Below, in pieces: positions 48,281 to 59,590 of a DNA stretch of 64,000 bases. The position numbers were made by a program, and so were the translations under genes. How positions within the stretch are numbered: position 1 is the stretch's first letter; the number at the start of each line of letters is the position of its first letter. The notes below the pieces were generated by a model that worked only from the letters and a program-made list of their open reading frames with translations, was not told the DNA's origin and did not search any database. This stretch comes from Ehretia macrophylla (Eukaryota > Streptophyta > Magnoliopsida > Boraginales > Ehretiaceae). Location of the stretch: NCBI GenBank assembly GCA_037974665.1, contig CM075768.1, positions 1,287,501 through 1,351,500 on the forward strand. Reading direction: 5' to 3'.

Positions 48281-51067
48281 TGTGATAACCTGAACCCGGC
48301 ATGCATTTAAAGGCATTTAATTGCATTTAACTAAGTGACATCTTAAATGTTGGCATTGAATTTGTGTTTATTTTTAGTTAAACATTTATTTGTAGCTTTA
48401 TTTACATATTTCATTTAGAAGTAATTGAAATAATACTTGAGTTAATTATTTTAAGGGAATATCAACTACTTTTCATATTATTGCTAATCGGTTTTATTTT
48501 TCTTGCAACTTAATGATCGGTTTTCAATTAAATGAAAAGTAGCTCCGAGCCGGAGTAAATTTTAAACTTTGATGCTTTCCAAAAATGATATATTTCTTAG
48601 ATTCTTTGAGATTTAATTGTTATTCTTCTATTGACGCAAAGTGCATAGCATATCGAGAGAGATAGTTAGGAAATGAATTCAAGTCCTCAGCAAATAGTAA
48701 AACTAGTATTTTAGTGCCTTAAATTTTATAATTTAATTGTTGTTAGCTAGAATTGATATTTCCTTAGTTGTTTTAGCCTAAAAATGCATAAAATAAGCTA
48801 GTTTGACCAACTTAAGTGAGCATTGACCAAAGCTTTGGCCTTTTGACCTTGTGTCTTCTTTTAATAGCCTAAAATAACACAAAAAAATAGAGCTGAACAG
48901 AACATGAAAGGGCTTAAAAATAAGGAGAGAAAAAAAAGAAAATTCAACATCAAATCTTCGATTCTTCGCGTCAGCTTGCACGGGGTGGTTTTCGAGGCAT
49001 CCTACGAGGTTTTCTTAGCGTCTAGGAGCATCTAAGGTGAGGGTTTCATCGTTATTTGCGCATTTGAAATATTTGTATCTAAACTTTGATTTTTGGATTT
49101 TATGCGTAGATCGTTAATTTAATCGTTTTAATGCTTAAATAATGTTCCTTTTTGATTGTAGAACATGTATTTATAGCTTTTTAACATTTTCTGCGGTTGA
49201 ATATTGAGATTGCAATTTAAATTGAATAATGAATAGTAAATTGTGAATAGTAAACCCTTGAAATGATAAAGTTGCGCTGTTATCCTGTCTGTTGATGTGA
49301 AAAGGTGCTAGATATGCTAGAATGCCTAAATGTGTGGTTTAATTGGAATGTGTAATGGAAAAACGGAGAAAAACAGCTTAGTAAAAGTCGGGGTCGTTTA
49401 AGTAGAGTTTGGCGTTTTCTTATTTTGCATGTTGGCATTGTTTCGGGAGGCCATGGAAGCACTTTTGGTGCGATTATGGCGTTGGTTGGGTGTTTGGTTG
49501 GTATAGTTGTAGTTCAAATGAGCAAAGGGGAAAATTGGGACTTTGCACGAATTCTAGGGTAAAGTAGGGTTTCGGGGTCTTTAGACGTGCCTTATGGTGA
49601 CCTAGGAGGATTGGTGAAGTCGGTTTCCAAAGCTCGTGGCTCGTTTGAAAGTAGTAGCGTTTGAAAGTTGGGGTCATTTTTGAAATTTTGTGTGTTTTCA
49701 TAGTATAATGCTTATAGAATGTTTATAATGCTTATAGAATGTTTATATTGCTTATAGAATGCTTATAATGCCTATAGAATACTTGTTATTGCTTGATGAT
49801 GGTTGTTGGCGTTGTTCTTGTTACTTATTTGATTGTAAATGCTTGTTAATGCTTATTACGCTTGTTAGAGTTGATTATTGATTGAAATGTTTAACAATTG
49901 TTGATAATGCATGATATCTCGTTTATCGTCTCTAATTTGTATTGTTGTGCTATCGCTCGTTTATCGCCTTGTATCGAGTCTTGCATTGCATAGTGTCAGG
50001 GCGTGAGTGATGGGCCTCTCCGGGTAGCCTCGGGTTGCCGGTGTTGGTTGCTCTAGTTTCGTGTCCTATTCCCTTTTCTCGCTTGGGTTGCCTCCCAGGG
50101 AGATTTGGGTCGTAGAATTGATGGTTACTCCCGGGGTATTCCAAACTGGTGTTATAAGGTGGTTGAGCGCTTATTGTCATCATTGTCAACATCAAGCTCG
50201 AGATTGATGTATCGCTCATGAAATGGTATATTGCTCGTAAGAGTGAACCATAGCCTTCAAAGTGTGGTATAGCTTTGAACGGCTGTGTTAATGCTTTCTT
50301 GAATGTTTAATATATTGTCGTTTGTATTGAATGCTTTCTTATTGATTTTATTGCTTAGCTGTGTCTATTTGCATTGCACGACTTTCTTTCTCTCCAACTC
50401 GATATCTGTCTCGCCCTCACTGAGTATACGTGTTGTGTATACTCACTCCTCACCACCACATTTCAGGAAATGTCATGTTAGTTGGAAAGTTCGTGATTTC
50501 GTGAAAGTTCGTGCCTGAAGAGTTGTCTTGCGTGCCTAGGTGGCTTGAGTGTCGAAGTTGTAAAGATATATGCTTTCATATGTTGTATGTATTTATTGTT
50601 AAAAGAAATGTAATTTAAATCTAGCTAGGTAGTTGAGGTGAATTGATAAGCTAGTTTATGTAATCAGTTAGCATAGCTTGACTTCAAAGCATGTTTGTAA
50701 TGTCTAGAGGAAAAGAGTTAGAATGGCATGATAGTTTATTTTATGCAGTAGCTTGGTATGGTTTAATTGTCTAGTTTGAATGTACTTGTCAAAAATGAAA
50801 AAAGATAGGTTAGCTTTTAAATTGGAAATGTATGTATACGTGCTGAGTTTAAATTGTTGAGAACCGAGGCTCGGATGGCCTTGAGGAAGTTTTTTATGGT
50901 TGGACACGGTGTTGGTCCATTTATATGCTATTACAGGTTTTACATTTCGCCTAAAAACAGGGGAGACTCCATCCGTTTTCCCTGAAAATTTTGCCCGGGT
51001 TTGGATTTGGATTGTGATTAGATCGATTGATAGAACTCCCGGTCTCGAGAGGGATCGGGGTGTTACA
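48281..51067 (+). repeat. Element D 3' LTR
   Basis: 2,787 bp, about 97.5-98 percent like the 5' LTR by eye. Donor-like site at 49037, acceptor-like TTTCAG ending at 50466, tandem repeat 49707-49786. Confidence 0.9.
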
Positions 51068-51130
51068 CTACCCACCTAACCGAGGGTCATACCCAGCTTA
51101 TGCTCTCTATGCTCTAATACTACTTAAAGG
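51068..51130 (-). promoter_or_regulatory. Element G leader start with degenerate primer-binding site
   Basis: In the minus reading, eight bases inside the LTR, TAGTATTAGAGC (51111-51122) is a two-mismatch version of TGGTATCAGAGC. It fits an older element. Confidence 0.65.
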
Positions 51131-52284
51131 TGTCATGTCCCGACCCAACCTGAAAGAGACTAAGTCAAAGCGTAACGAGAAAACATAGAGAGTCTCCCCT
51201 AAAACTCAAATATTACAGTTCTTCACCTGCATAGAAAAGATCACAAAACCAATCCAACCAACATAACTACAATCCTCCAATAACCAATAGCCAACCATTC
51301 AAGCCAACAACACAATTCCCAATACCTCAATCCACAATTAAAACCACAAGTTACTAAAATAAACTAGCTTTAACTAAATTAACCTTCACTAGATTCTTAG
51401 TAGTCCTTTAGTTTCCAAACCTAACTTCCGACATGTAATCAAAACCAAAAACAAAATTGATTACATGCAACACGAGTATATGAGTATAACTTAGTCATCA
51501 AAATAGATTACTAAGTACATACAGAGTATGACTAAGTTAGACTCATATACAGGTATACTACAAGACCAAACATAATAAACATAGTACATTCTTCACAACA
51601 TCTGGATCACATGCATCTTATCAAGATTTATGCAGTCAAAAAATCCACAATCAAAGTAGACAGAAATCGGCTTCACCACATACAAACACATTCTCATCAA
51701 CTTGTCGATCATACTAATGTTCATTTTCACCTGAAAACGGGGACATAAAACGGGGTGATCTTACAACAACTTAAGCTGAACGAAGCGGGAAACTAGAAAG
51801 GGTTTTCGAAATCATTTTCTCATTTAAAACACGTTTGGAAACCTGTGAATGCCATGCATCTCAGTTTACAAGCAAGTCACATAATTTTGCATAACAGTGA
51901 ACATTTAAATAACATACAGAACAGTAAAAAGTAAACAGTTCTACTTTCTAAGGATATAGGGCCCAAATAAGAGTAGTAAAAAGGATACAATTACACGAGC
52001 ATATGTTACAGACGATCGACCTTGAAACAACTAACTGTATCACCCCCTTACTACAAACAGTAGGTGAAATTCAGATATACACCAAATAGTACCATGATAG
52101 CTGAGACCGTCCTGGCAAGTCCAATGCCGCCTAGATAGAACTGAAACTTCTACTGTAGGGTCATTTGATTCATTTAACAGTTGTAACTTGTCATGCGCAC
52201 ACATAACAATTGAACAAGTACATCCCAATTCTCCGAGGATAAGGGTCCAAGTGAGAGAGGGAACTAACAAGTAGGAATATATTT

Positions 52285-52310
52285 GGAGGTCAACAAAGTA
52301 GGTTGCCTCC
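52285..52310 (-). promoter_or_regulatory. CTACTTTG hairpin, G version
   Basis: On the plus strand GGAGG-t-CAAC, loop AAAGTAG, GTTG-CCTCC: a 9-bp stem with one bulged base, different in its outer pairs from A, B and F. Confidence 0.6.
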
Positions 52311-52532
52311 GACATATAGGCATTTAACCATATACTTTTCCAATAACATATCAATTAACATTTTACATACTATTACAAGATAACATGTCATATATCATAA
52401 GTGCATTTAGGTACATATGACATTTGAAAACATCACATGCTATCATGAAGTCACAAATTTAACCTTCTGACAATAGAATTCAACCATAGCTATAAACAAT
52501 TTAGTTTAACATTTGCAAAATTACACAACAAC

Positions 52533-54932
52533 TGTGAGGCCCTGAATTTGCCCTTATTTGCAATTAGGTATTTTCATCTGTTTAAATGCTATTAGAATTA
52601 ATATAAATGTATATATATGTGTTACTAAGTGATCTTAGAATAAATGTGCATTCATAAAACTTTCATAAATATTTTTATTGAAACTCTCATTTAAAGTGTC
52701 TTTTAAATAGTATTTGAAGACCCTTTTGCTAAATTTTTGAAATTGATCTTTTAAACATTTTAAAAACTAGTCCTCCATTATTAAAAGACCCGTGATTTAA
52801 TAAAAATTATTTCCAAAACAAATTAGGAATTTAAAATAGACTTTTCGGGCGAAAAAGTAGCGTTTTTGAGCCAAATAGTGATTTCTGCTAAACCAGATTC
52901 TTGTGTTGACTTTTGTTGACCAAGTATATATTATAAATAAATATTTTATCATCTTAAATAATCCTAGGATGGCATGTATGAAAAATAGAACAAAAATGAA
53001 GGTTAACTTAGTCTTTTGCCTTTAAAATCAATTTTTAACCAACTTTGACCATTTTTCTTGCTTTGACTTTGTATTTTATGTTTATATAACATAAAATCAG
53101 CCAAAAAACCACCATTTCTCACACAAAGTTGTGACCAAGAGGAAGGAGAAGACGGAATAGTATTTTCAAGGTTTTTTAACCATTTTTTGAAGAAAATACT
53201 CAATTCAAGGCTAAATCCTTCCATTCAAAGCTTGTTTTTGCTTCTCCAACTTGTGTTCTACTTATTTCTGGCTTTATTTTGAATCAAAGGTGAGGAAAAA
53301 ACTAGATCATTTTTTTAAAAGTTTATGTCAATTTTTAGTTGATGCATTTATAGTTGTTATTTAGTTAAATTGTCTTTAGATTATTGCTAAGTAGATGATA
53401 TGGACCAACTTAGTCTATTTATAGCCATTTTGAACGGTAGTAGCATGTATTTTTATTTTCCATGTATTAAAATTGATAATTTGGCTTATATTTGAATAAA
53501 TGTAGTTGTACTAGTTGAAATTGGATTGTAATTGCTTCTAAAGACTTGTTAATTATTGTGTAGTAATGTTGTAATGCCAAATTTTCAATTCGAATGCCAT
53601 AGCAAAAGTAGAAAATTCCAGCCATGAATGCATTTCCATTTTCGACTTGTTGGGCTTGTTTTAGATATCTTTTGGTTGTTTTCCGAGGGGGTTAATGTAG
53701 TTGCTTGAGTGGTAAGAAAAGGTTTCGGGGTTGTTTGATTGATAAATTGTTAGTTATATTGTTTGGAATTTTGGGTAGTCATTCTTTGAAATGTCTAAAT
53801 GTTGTCTTTGATTGTTTGATAGTGTTTGCGTAGTTGATACTTGGGTTGGTGTTGAGTAGCCTTGAGTTTGAATGCATGTTGAAATGTGTGTTGAGTTTGG
53901 ATGGCCTAATTTGTCATCTAACTTAAGTGTTTTAGAATTGTGTAGTTGATGATTGTTGAAGTGTTGTTTAATTGATTGTTGAATGTTGAAGTGGTGGGAG
54001 ATAGGCAACCTACTTTGTTGTTCTCTCGGGATATAAATACTAAGTATTGTTTGTTGTAAGACATGATAGTGTTGTGTTACCTCGGGCAGTATCGGGCTTG
54101 CCGGGTTATTGGTACTACTATCATGTGCTACCCCTATCTCGTGTGGTCGGAGAATGATCATGGAGTGTGGGGCTAGTTGAGGTACTTCCGGAATGTATCA
54201 GTGGGCGTTACAAGAAGTTGGTTGAGATCGTGATGACGTATGGATCTACATCAACTAGTGTATCCTTTCTTAAATAAATGGTTATTTGTGTTGCTTAAAT
54301 TGAATTGTTGTTGTTGATGATGTTTATTGAGTGTTCATTGTTCCTAGGGTGTTTTTCCAAGTGGTAAAGAAAGTGTTTTCAAAACATCTTATTGAACCCT
54401 CGCTAAGTTTTGTATTGTATAAGCTCACCCTCTTTGCTGTCTTTTTAGGTGCTCCGGGTTTAGGGTACGTGAAGTTTGTGCTGCCAGATTATGTGGACAA
54501 CCCGAGGCTTGAATGCTTGCCTAGATGTTTCATATGTAGTGTTATACTTTTGTTGTGTTGTGTTGTATTAAGTTTTGAAGTTCGTAATGTATCACTTATC
54601 TTAAAAGTTAGTGGATTGTATAATACTAGTTAGTTGTCTTTCTTTTGGAATATGAATAGGTTGCTAGACTAGTATTATATCTGTTATGCATGTGCATTGT
54701 ATAGCTGGATGTATATTGTTGAGACGGAGGCATGTGTCTTGTTGTTGGAATGTTGAATGGTTGGTTAATGAATGATGTTGAATGTGTTGGAGTTGTTGTT
54801 GAGGTTGTAGTTGGTTGTGTGATGTTTATAAGGACTGGTTTAGAGTCCTGTTATCCATATTACAGACGTTATATTACCGAAATTCCGCCGCATCCTGATT
54901 GATCTTAAGTGGGGTCGAGTTGGGGCGTGACA
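52533..54932 (+). mobile_element. H: solo LTR of the same family as element I
   Basis: 2,400 bp from TGTGAGGCCCTG to GGGGCGTGACA. It aligns with the LTR of I at 59591-61999 (reversed) along its length. Donor-like AATCAAAG/GTGAGG at 53290, CTACTTTG hairpin about 53998-54026, a second related hairpin (GGATG...CATCT) about 53898-53921, GC-rich block about 54075-54200, acceptor-like TTTTTAG ending at 54448. No clear target duplication (ACAAC left, TCAGT right), so it may have formed by recombination between different copies, or its flanks have changed. Confidence 0.8.
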
Positions 54933-56183
54933 TCAGTAGTTCAACTTTAACAACTTATTTACCTAGGTAAATGACCTCTAAATAATCTTATTTTTATATG
55001 TACGTGAAGCTCTTCGAGTTTAGATAAATTGAGAATCAAACAGAGACCAATTCCGAGTTAAACTCACTAAGATATGACCAAAATAGTGCAACTGTGCAAA
55101 GCTGTCCAGATTAACGACGTTTTCTACTAACCAACGGTTTTCAATTTTTCAGAAGCCCTAAACGATAGAATTAGCACTAACACCCAAAACAAAGTTTACT
55201 ATACATAGACCAAGCTATTCACTATTAAAATTTCAGAAATTTTCAAGTATGTTTACTATGTCAAAAGAGCCACAAAATCGACCATACAGAACTGTCTAGT
55301 TTCAGCACAAATAATAGTACCTCACGTTTTTTAGCAAGGTCAAGCATGACAACGATTTTTCCTCAAAAAACTTCCAACGTAAGAGTTGTCTCTCTATGAG
55401 TCTAGAATAACATAGAATTTATTTAGAATTTTCTAGTAAGATTTACCCACTCAGACTGCTCATACAAAATCACCGCTTTAATCAGTTCCTACAAGGCATG
55501 ATCAAGTATATATTCTAGCATAACATAACAATAACTCATCCAACAACACATATCCATGCTCTATGAACTTCTAAAATTCATTTAGAAAGAACCCCTCACC
55601 TTGAATCTTCAAAGAAAATGTGCAACTTGAACGTATAAAAGAGCTAGGCGATGAATTCTTGCGCAAACTTGGCAAAATCCTCTCCTACTTTTCCTATTTT
55701 CCCTTGTTTCTACCAAAGTCTTGCTCTTCTTCTTCCTTTTGGAGCCACGTGTTTAGGGGGTTATGGTAGGTAGGATTATTGTTTTAATTAGTTTATAATC
55801 TTGGAAAATAAGTTAAAATTTTAGTTATTTTGAGTTTTACCCCCAAAGTTGTCATAATTTTGCAAAATCCCCCCTTTTGTTTGTTGCTTGGCTGATGGGG
55901 GCCTAAGTACAATTAGCCAAACTCTAATTCTAGTTTAAGACTTACATTGATGTCTTAAAAGTAGTTTAAGTATTTATGCCTTAACCCCAAAATTTTCAAA
56001 TATCTACTAAGTTACCCCAAAAGTCAATCTACTTAATTTTTAGAATTCTCTTCTTATTCTAATTTAGTTTCTAACTTATTTCTAAGGCATATAACATATA
56101 ATTAAGACATATAGAACACTAGAATATATGTCATTGCACATAATATAATAGAAATGCATGTGAATTTGAGACTGGGTCTCACA

Positions 56184-59179
56184 GGATCACTCGTCCGGAT
56201 CATGGGCAGTCTACCATTTTCCTTTTGTAGTGTCATGCATGGCTATAACATATGATTTATTATGTTTTGGCATTAAATAAGTCCGTTAAATTGTTAACAT
56301 GGGATGTTAAAGTTCAAATAGGAAGCTTGATGTGAGAATGGTTTATTTTTGTTTGAATAATTAATGTTTATTTTTTAAAGCTATCTTGGCATATTGGTTG
56401 GACATGGACTTATAAATGAATGAATGAATATTTATTATTCATTTGATGGTTTGTAATATATATTCTTTCATTCATGGTTTGTAATTGAGACATAAGTCTC
56501 AATTTAAATTTCTTTGCTAGAGAGAATTTGTAATGAGGCATACGATGTAATTTCTACACATATTTATAAATGGAGATGAAGACCTTCAAGGACTTGATGC
56601 CCTTTGGATTGTTGAAAAGTTCAAGTTGCCAAGACAACTGAAGGCATGTGATGTGCTAGCTTAGGTTATGTGGTTCATTAAATTCATGAGGCTCGAATTT
56701 AATCAACCTTAAATCCAAGATCTACCATATTCGTATTTGTTGCATATTTATTTATTTGATGCTTGTTATTAAATGAACTAATGTGCAAAGTGAGACCTAA
56801 TTAAAGACCTAAATCTTCCTTTGTGCAAACCAACATTGGATTGTAATTAGTAAAATAGCTTTATCGTTGCCCTATACCATTGTAAAGATGATTATGTTCG
56901 ATTGGGTATGTCTTGGCTAACCCAAAGGTAGGAGAACATATTTCGTGATGAACATTTTGCAAACCTATTGAGCATGAGATGTTGTAGTGTTCTAATATCA
57001 CGTGGCCAATAGTACACCAACGCTGTGGTCATGGGATTCAAATTGTCACATTTACTGAGATGGTGGGTTGAAATCTAACTAACTCATCAGACCAATAAAC
57101 CACTAAAGGTAAGGATTTGGTGATTAAGGGCAAAAGACAGAATCTTGCATGGGATGTAAATAGTAAAAGTTGCTTATTCACATTATGTGGGTATTTCAAT
57201 AATCACCAAAGGTGAGGGAAATTCACATAAAAGAGAACTCGATCATCTATTAATGAATCTTTTATTGAATTTAGGTTTTCCAATTAGGAAATATGAAATT
57301 CGATAAAATTAGTGGGAGGTACTGTTTACTTAAGACTAAATTAAATGGTTTGACAAGGTACTAGTTGATTCTACTTGAAATCCCATATATAAGAAAAGGT
57401 TTGGAACAAAGTAAGTCGATAAGCTTTCTATAGGAAACCCGAAAGGACCTTTATCTATCTGAGAAGACATTCTTAGTCGTGTAAAAACAATAAAGAGTTA
57501 CTTTCAACAACACTAACAAGAACAAGAGCTTCCACTACCATCGGAGGAGCTTGAAAAAATAGTACTCAATCACATCGGTCTACCAACTAAATCTATTAGG
57601 AGCGTTTAGGTCTAGCCAGGAGTGAACTTTTAAAAATGCTAGCTTGGCAAAGATAGAGCTTAGGGTCACCTTTTTCTTACTCACAGGTAGGTGTGCAATT
57701 CATTATTGCACTTGAAGTTAAAGACCAAATTAAATGGTTTAACAAGACAACATAAAACTAATAATCTTATTTTCTGTAGAACTAAAAAGGATAACTACTT
57801 TGAACCCGCTTTCACGTATACTTGACAATAATCGATTGACCGAACTAAATTTTACTAATTGGCTCTATAACTTGAGAATAGTTCTTAGTATGGAGAAAAT
57901 CGGGTATATTATAGATGAAAACCCCTTACCGCTCTTCATGAAAATACAACTGAAGATGAGCATGAAACATATGATAGATAGGTAGAACATGACTTGCGTG
58001 CTAGGAACTATATCCTGGCATGTACGACAAATGAACTACAATGACAACATGATAAAATGCCATATGCCAAGAGTATAATTCTGAATCTACAAGAGTTGTA
58101 TTGGGAGCACAATCGTATTGTTCGATATAAGACATTGAAAGGGTTGTTTAGGGCAAGGATATAAGAAGGAGTCGATGTTGGCAAACATGTCCTCAAAATG
58201 AGTAATTTGATTAGCCTACTTGATATCTTTAATTTTGTCATGGATTTCAACCTTCAAATCGACTTGATCCTTCAATCTCTGCCTCTATCTTTTAATGAGT
58301 TCATTGTGAACTTTTAAATGAACAAGCTTGAGGCCTCTCTCCTAGAGTTGTTAAACATGTTGACAACTACTCAAGGACATATGAAGGGTAAAAGAAAAGA
58401 AGCCCTTCTCATTGTTGCCTTTTCTTCGGCTTCTCAAAAGTCGAAAAAAGAAAGACAAAAAGAATGTTTCTGCTTCTAAAGCTAGTGGGGGTGTGTTTAA
58501 GAAGAAAGCAAAAGATGGTACTGGCAAGGAAAATTGATTTCACTGCCAAAAAGATGGGCACTAGAAGAGGAATTGTCCTTTATATCTTCAAAGCCTTAAA
58601 AGTCAAGCCCAAGGAGGCTACTGTTAGAGATATGCCTTAATGCCATATATTTGGATGACATATTTTTGGCATTTTGACATTAGCTTGTACATTGTGGTAA
58701 TACTTTCTATGTATTTGTTTACATATTGACATGTTAGTGACATTCATATTCTCCCTCTTTTTTTATATGAATGAGTTCCTAGAATTTTCATTAGAGAAAT
58801 GTATTCTAAAAGAGTCTAGAATTATTTGCATATTTCTTTAGTATGATAAATACTTAAAGTATTCATAGTCCTTAGATTATTTGATCGGGACTTCAATAAT
58901 CTATTATGGACTATCACATGTGTTGTTACCTTTGATTAATATGGAGATGTTAATGATAAAGGATGGTGAGCGACGTGCCATAATAGCATAGGATGCGATT
59001 AACAAATATGTGAGTGATTATTAGTAGAATAGATCATTGAATGTGACGTGAATAACAAATCCCATGGTTTTGGATTAATGATTTATTATTCGTTACTATT
59101 GTGCATGTAATCCTTTGACTTGTGGCACTATGACTGTCTTATGTATTGGGTATAAATCTAGTGTTTGGACATTGCTTGT
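56184..59179 (+). mobile_element. Ty1/copia remnant
   Basis: An AT-rich stretch that holds a copia-type gag (57800-58620), a long untranslated part before it, and from about 58624 an LTR-like start TGTTAGAGATATGCC. No protease, integrase or RT of the copia type is visible after gag. The part left of gag (about 56184-57750) probably includes 5' LTR and leader, but I cannot fix their border. Old and much decayed; element G ends at its left edge. Confidence 0.6.
57800..58620 (+). pseudogene. gag: Copia-type gag, decayed
   Basis: It begins [20 protein letters not shown], then WLYNLRIVLSMEKIGYIIDE. This is the typical plant copia gag start (LxxxNFxxWxxNLRIVL). Near 58530-58570 a zinc-knuckle-like FHCQKDGH and KRNCP follow a Lys-rich part. 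The frame is interrupted several times between them. The family is recognised with fair certainty; the exact lineage is not. Confidence 0.7.
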
Positions 59180-59590
59180 GTTAGCCTAAGGGTGTTAATC
59201 TCATATTTTGATGATAACTAAATCTTAAACCAATGCTTAGCTATTGACTAATCATGCTTGTATAAGTTTTATATGTTTAAGATTAGTCATAGAATGGGAG
59301 ATGATCATACATGAAGAAATTCAACTCTAGTCAAGATTGAAGTACTAGGATTGATAAAGATCTTGAAGCTTTGAAGAAGTTACATCCATGAAAGAGAAAT
59401 GAAGTCTTGAAGAGCTAAATAAGTGAAGATCAAATTTCAAGAGTCAAGATTGGAAGACTCGAAGATAGAGAGGGAACTATAAGAGGAGACGTGGCGACAT
59501 AAAGGGTGCTGACAAATAATATGTCGAATGAGCAATACAGGACACGCCGGATGAGCAATACCGGACGAGTAACTCGACCGGCTTTACTCA
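59180..59590 (+). repeat. Head of another LTR, probably copia type
   Basis: Starts TGTTAGCCTAAGGGTG with TGATGATAAC shortly after, which looks like the start of a plant copia LTR. It is cut off by element I at 59591. Near 59525-59575 a roughly 23-base unit with GAGCAATAC is repeated twice. Confidence 0.45.

Larger units (their letters stand above)
43795..51067 (+). mobile_element. Element D: non-autonomous LTR retrotransposon (LARD type)
   Basis: LTRs 43795-46572 and 48281-51067 start TGTGATAACC and end GGTGTTACA, differing by about 2-2.5 percent by eye. Target duplication CTACC is perfect (43790-43794 and 51068-51072). It has a primer site, a 1.7-kb internal region without recognisable gag or pol, the paired element and a polypurine tract. 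Short open frames inside do not resemble any retroelement protein. Its internal start and end align with those of B, so the two belong to one non-autonomous lineage with different LTRs. Inserted in the leader of G. Confidence 0.9.
51131..56183 (-). mobile_element. Element G 5' LTR, split by solo LTR H
   Basis: In the minus reading it starts TGTGAGACCCAG at 56183 and ends GGGACATGACA at 51131; without H it is about 2.65 kb. Donor-like TTCAAG/GTGAGGGG at 55599, CTACTTTG hairpin 52285-52310, degraded GC-rich block about 52090-52260, acceptor-like TTTTCAG at 51731. Leader and gag pieces of the same element lie to the left of D and E. No 3' half of G is in the window. Confidence 0.75.

Noticed and set aside
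53754-54161. 135-codon minus-strand frame in solo LTR H
   Set aside because: It covers the hairpin and GC-rich block of the LTR on the antisense strand; low-complexity, His/Gln-rich and not conserved in I.
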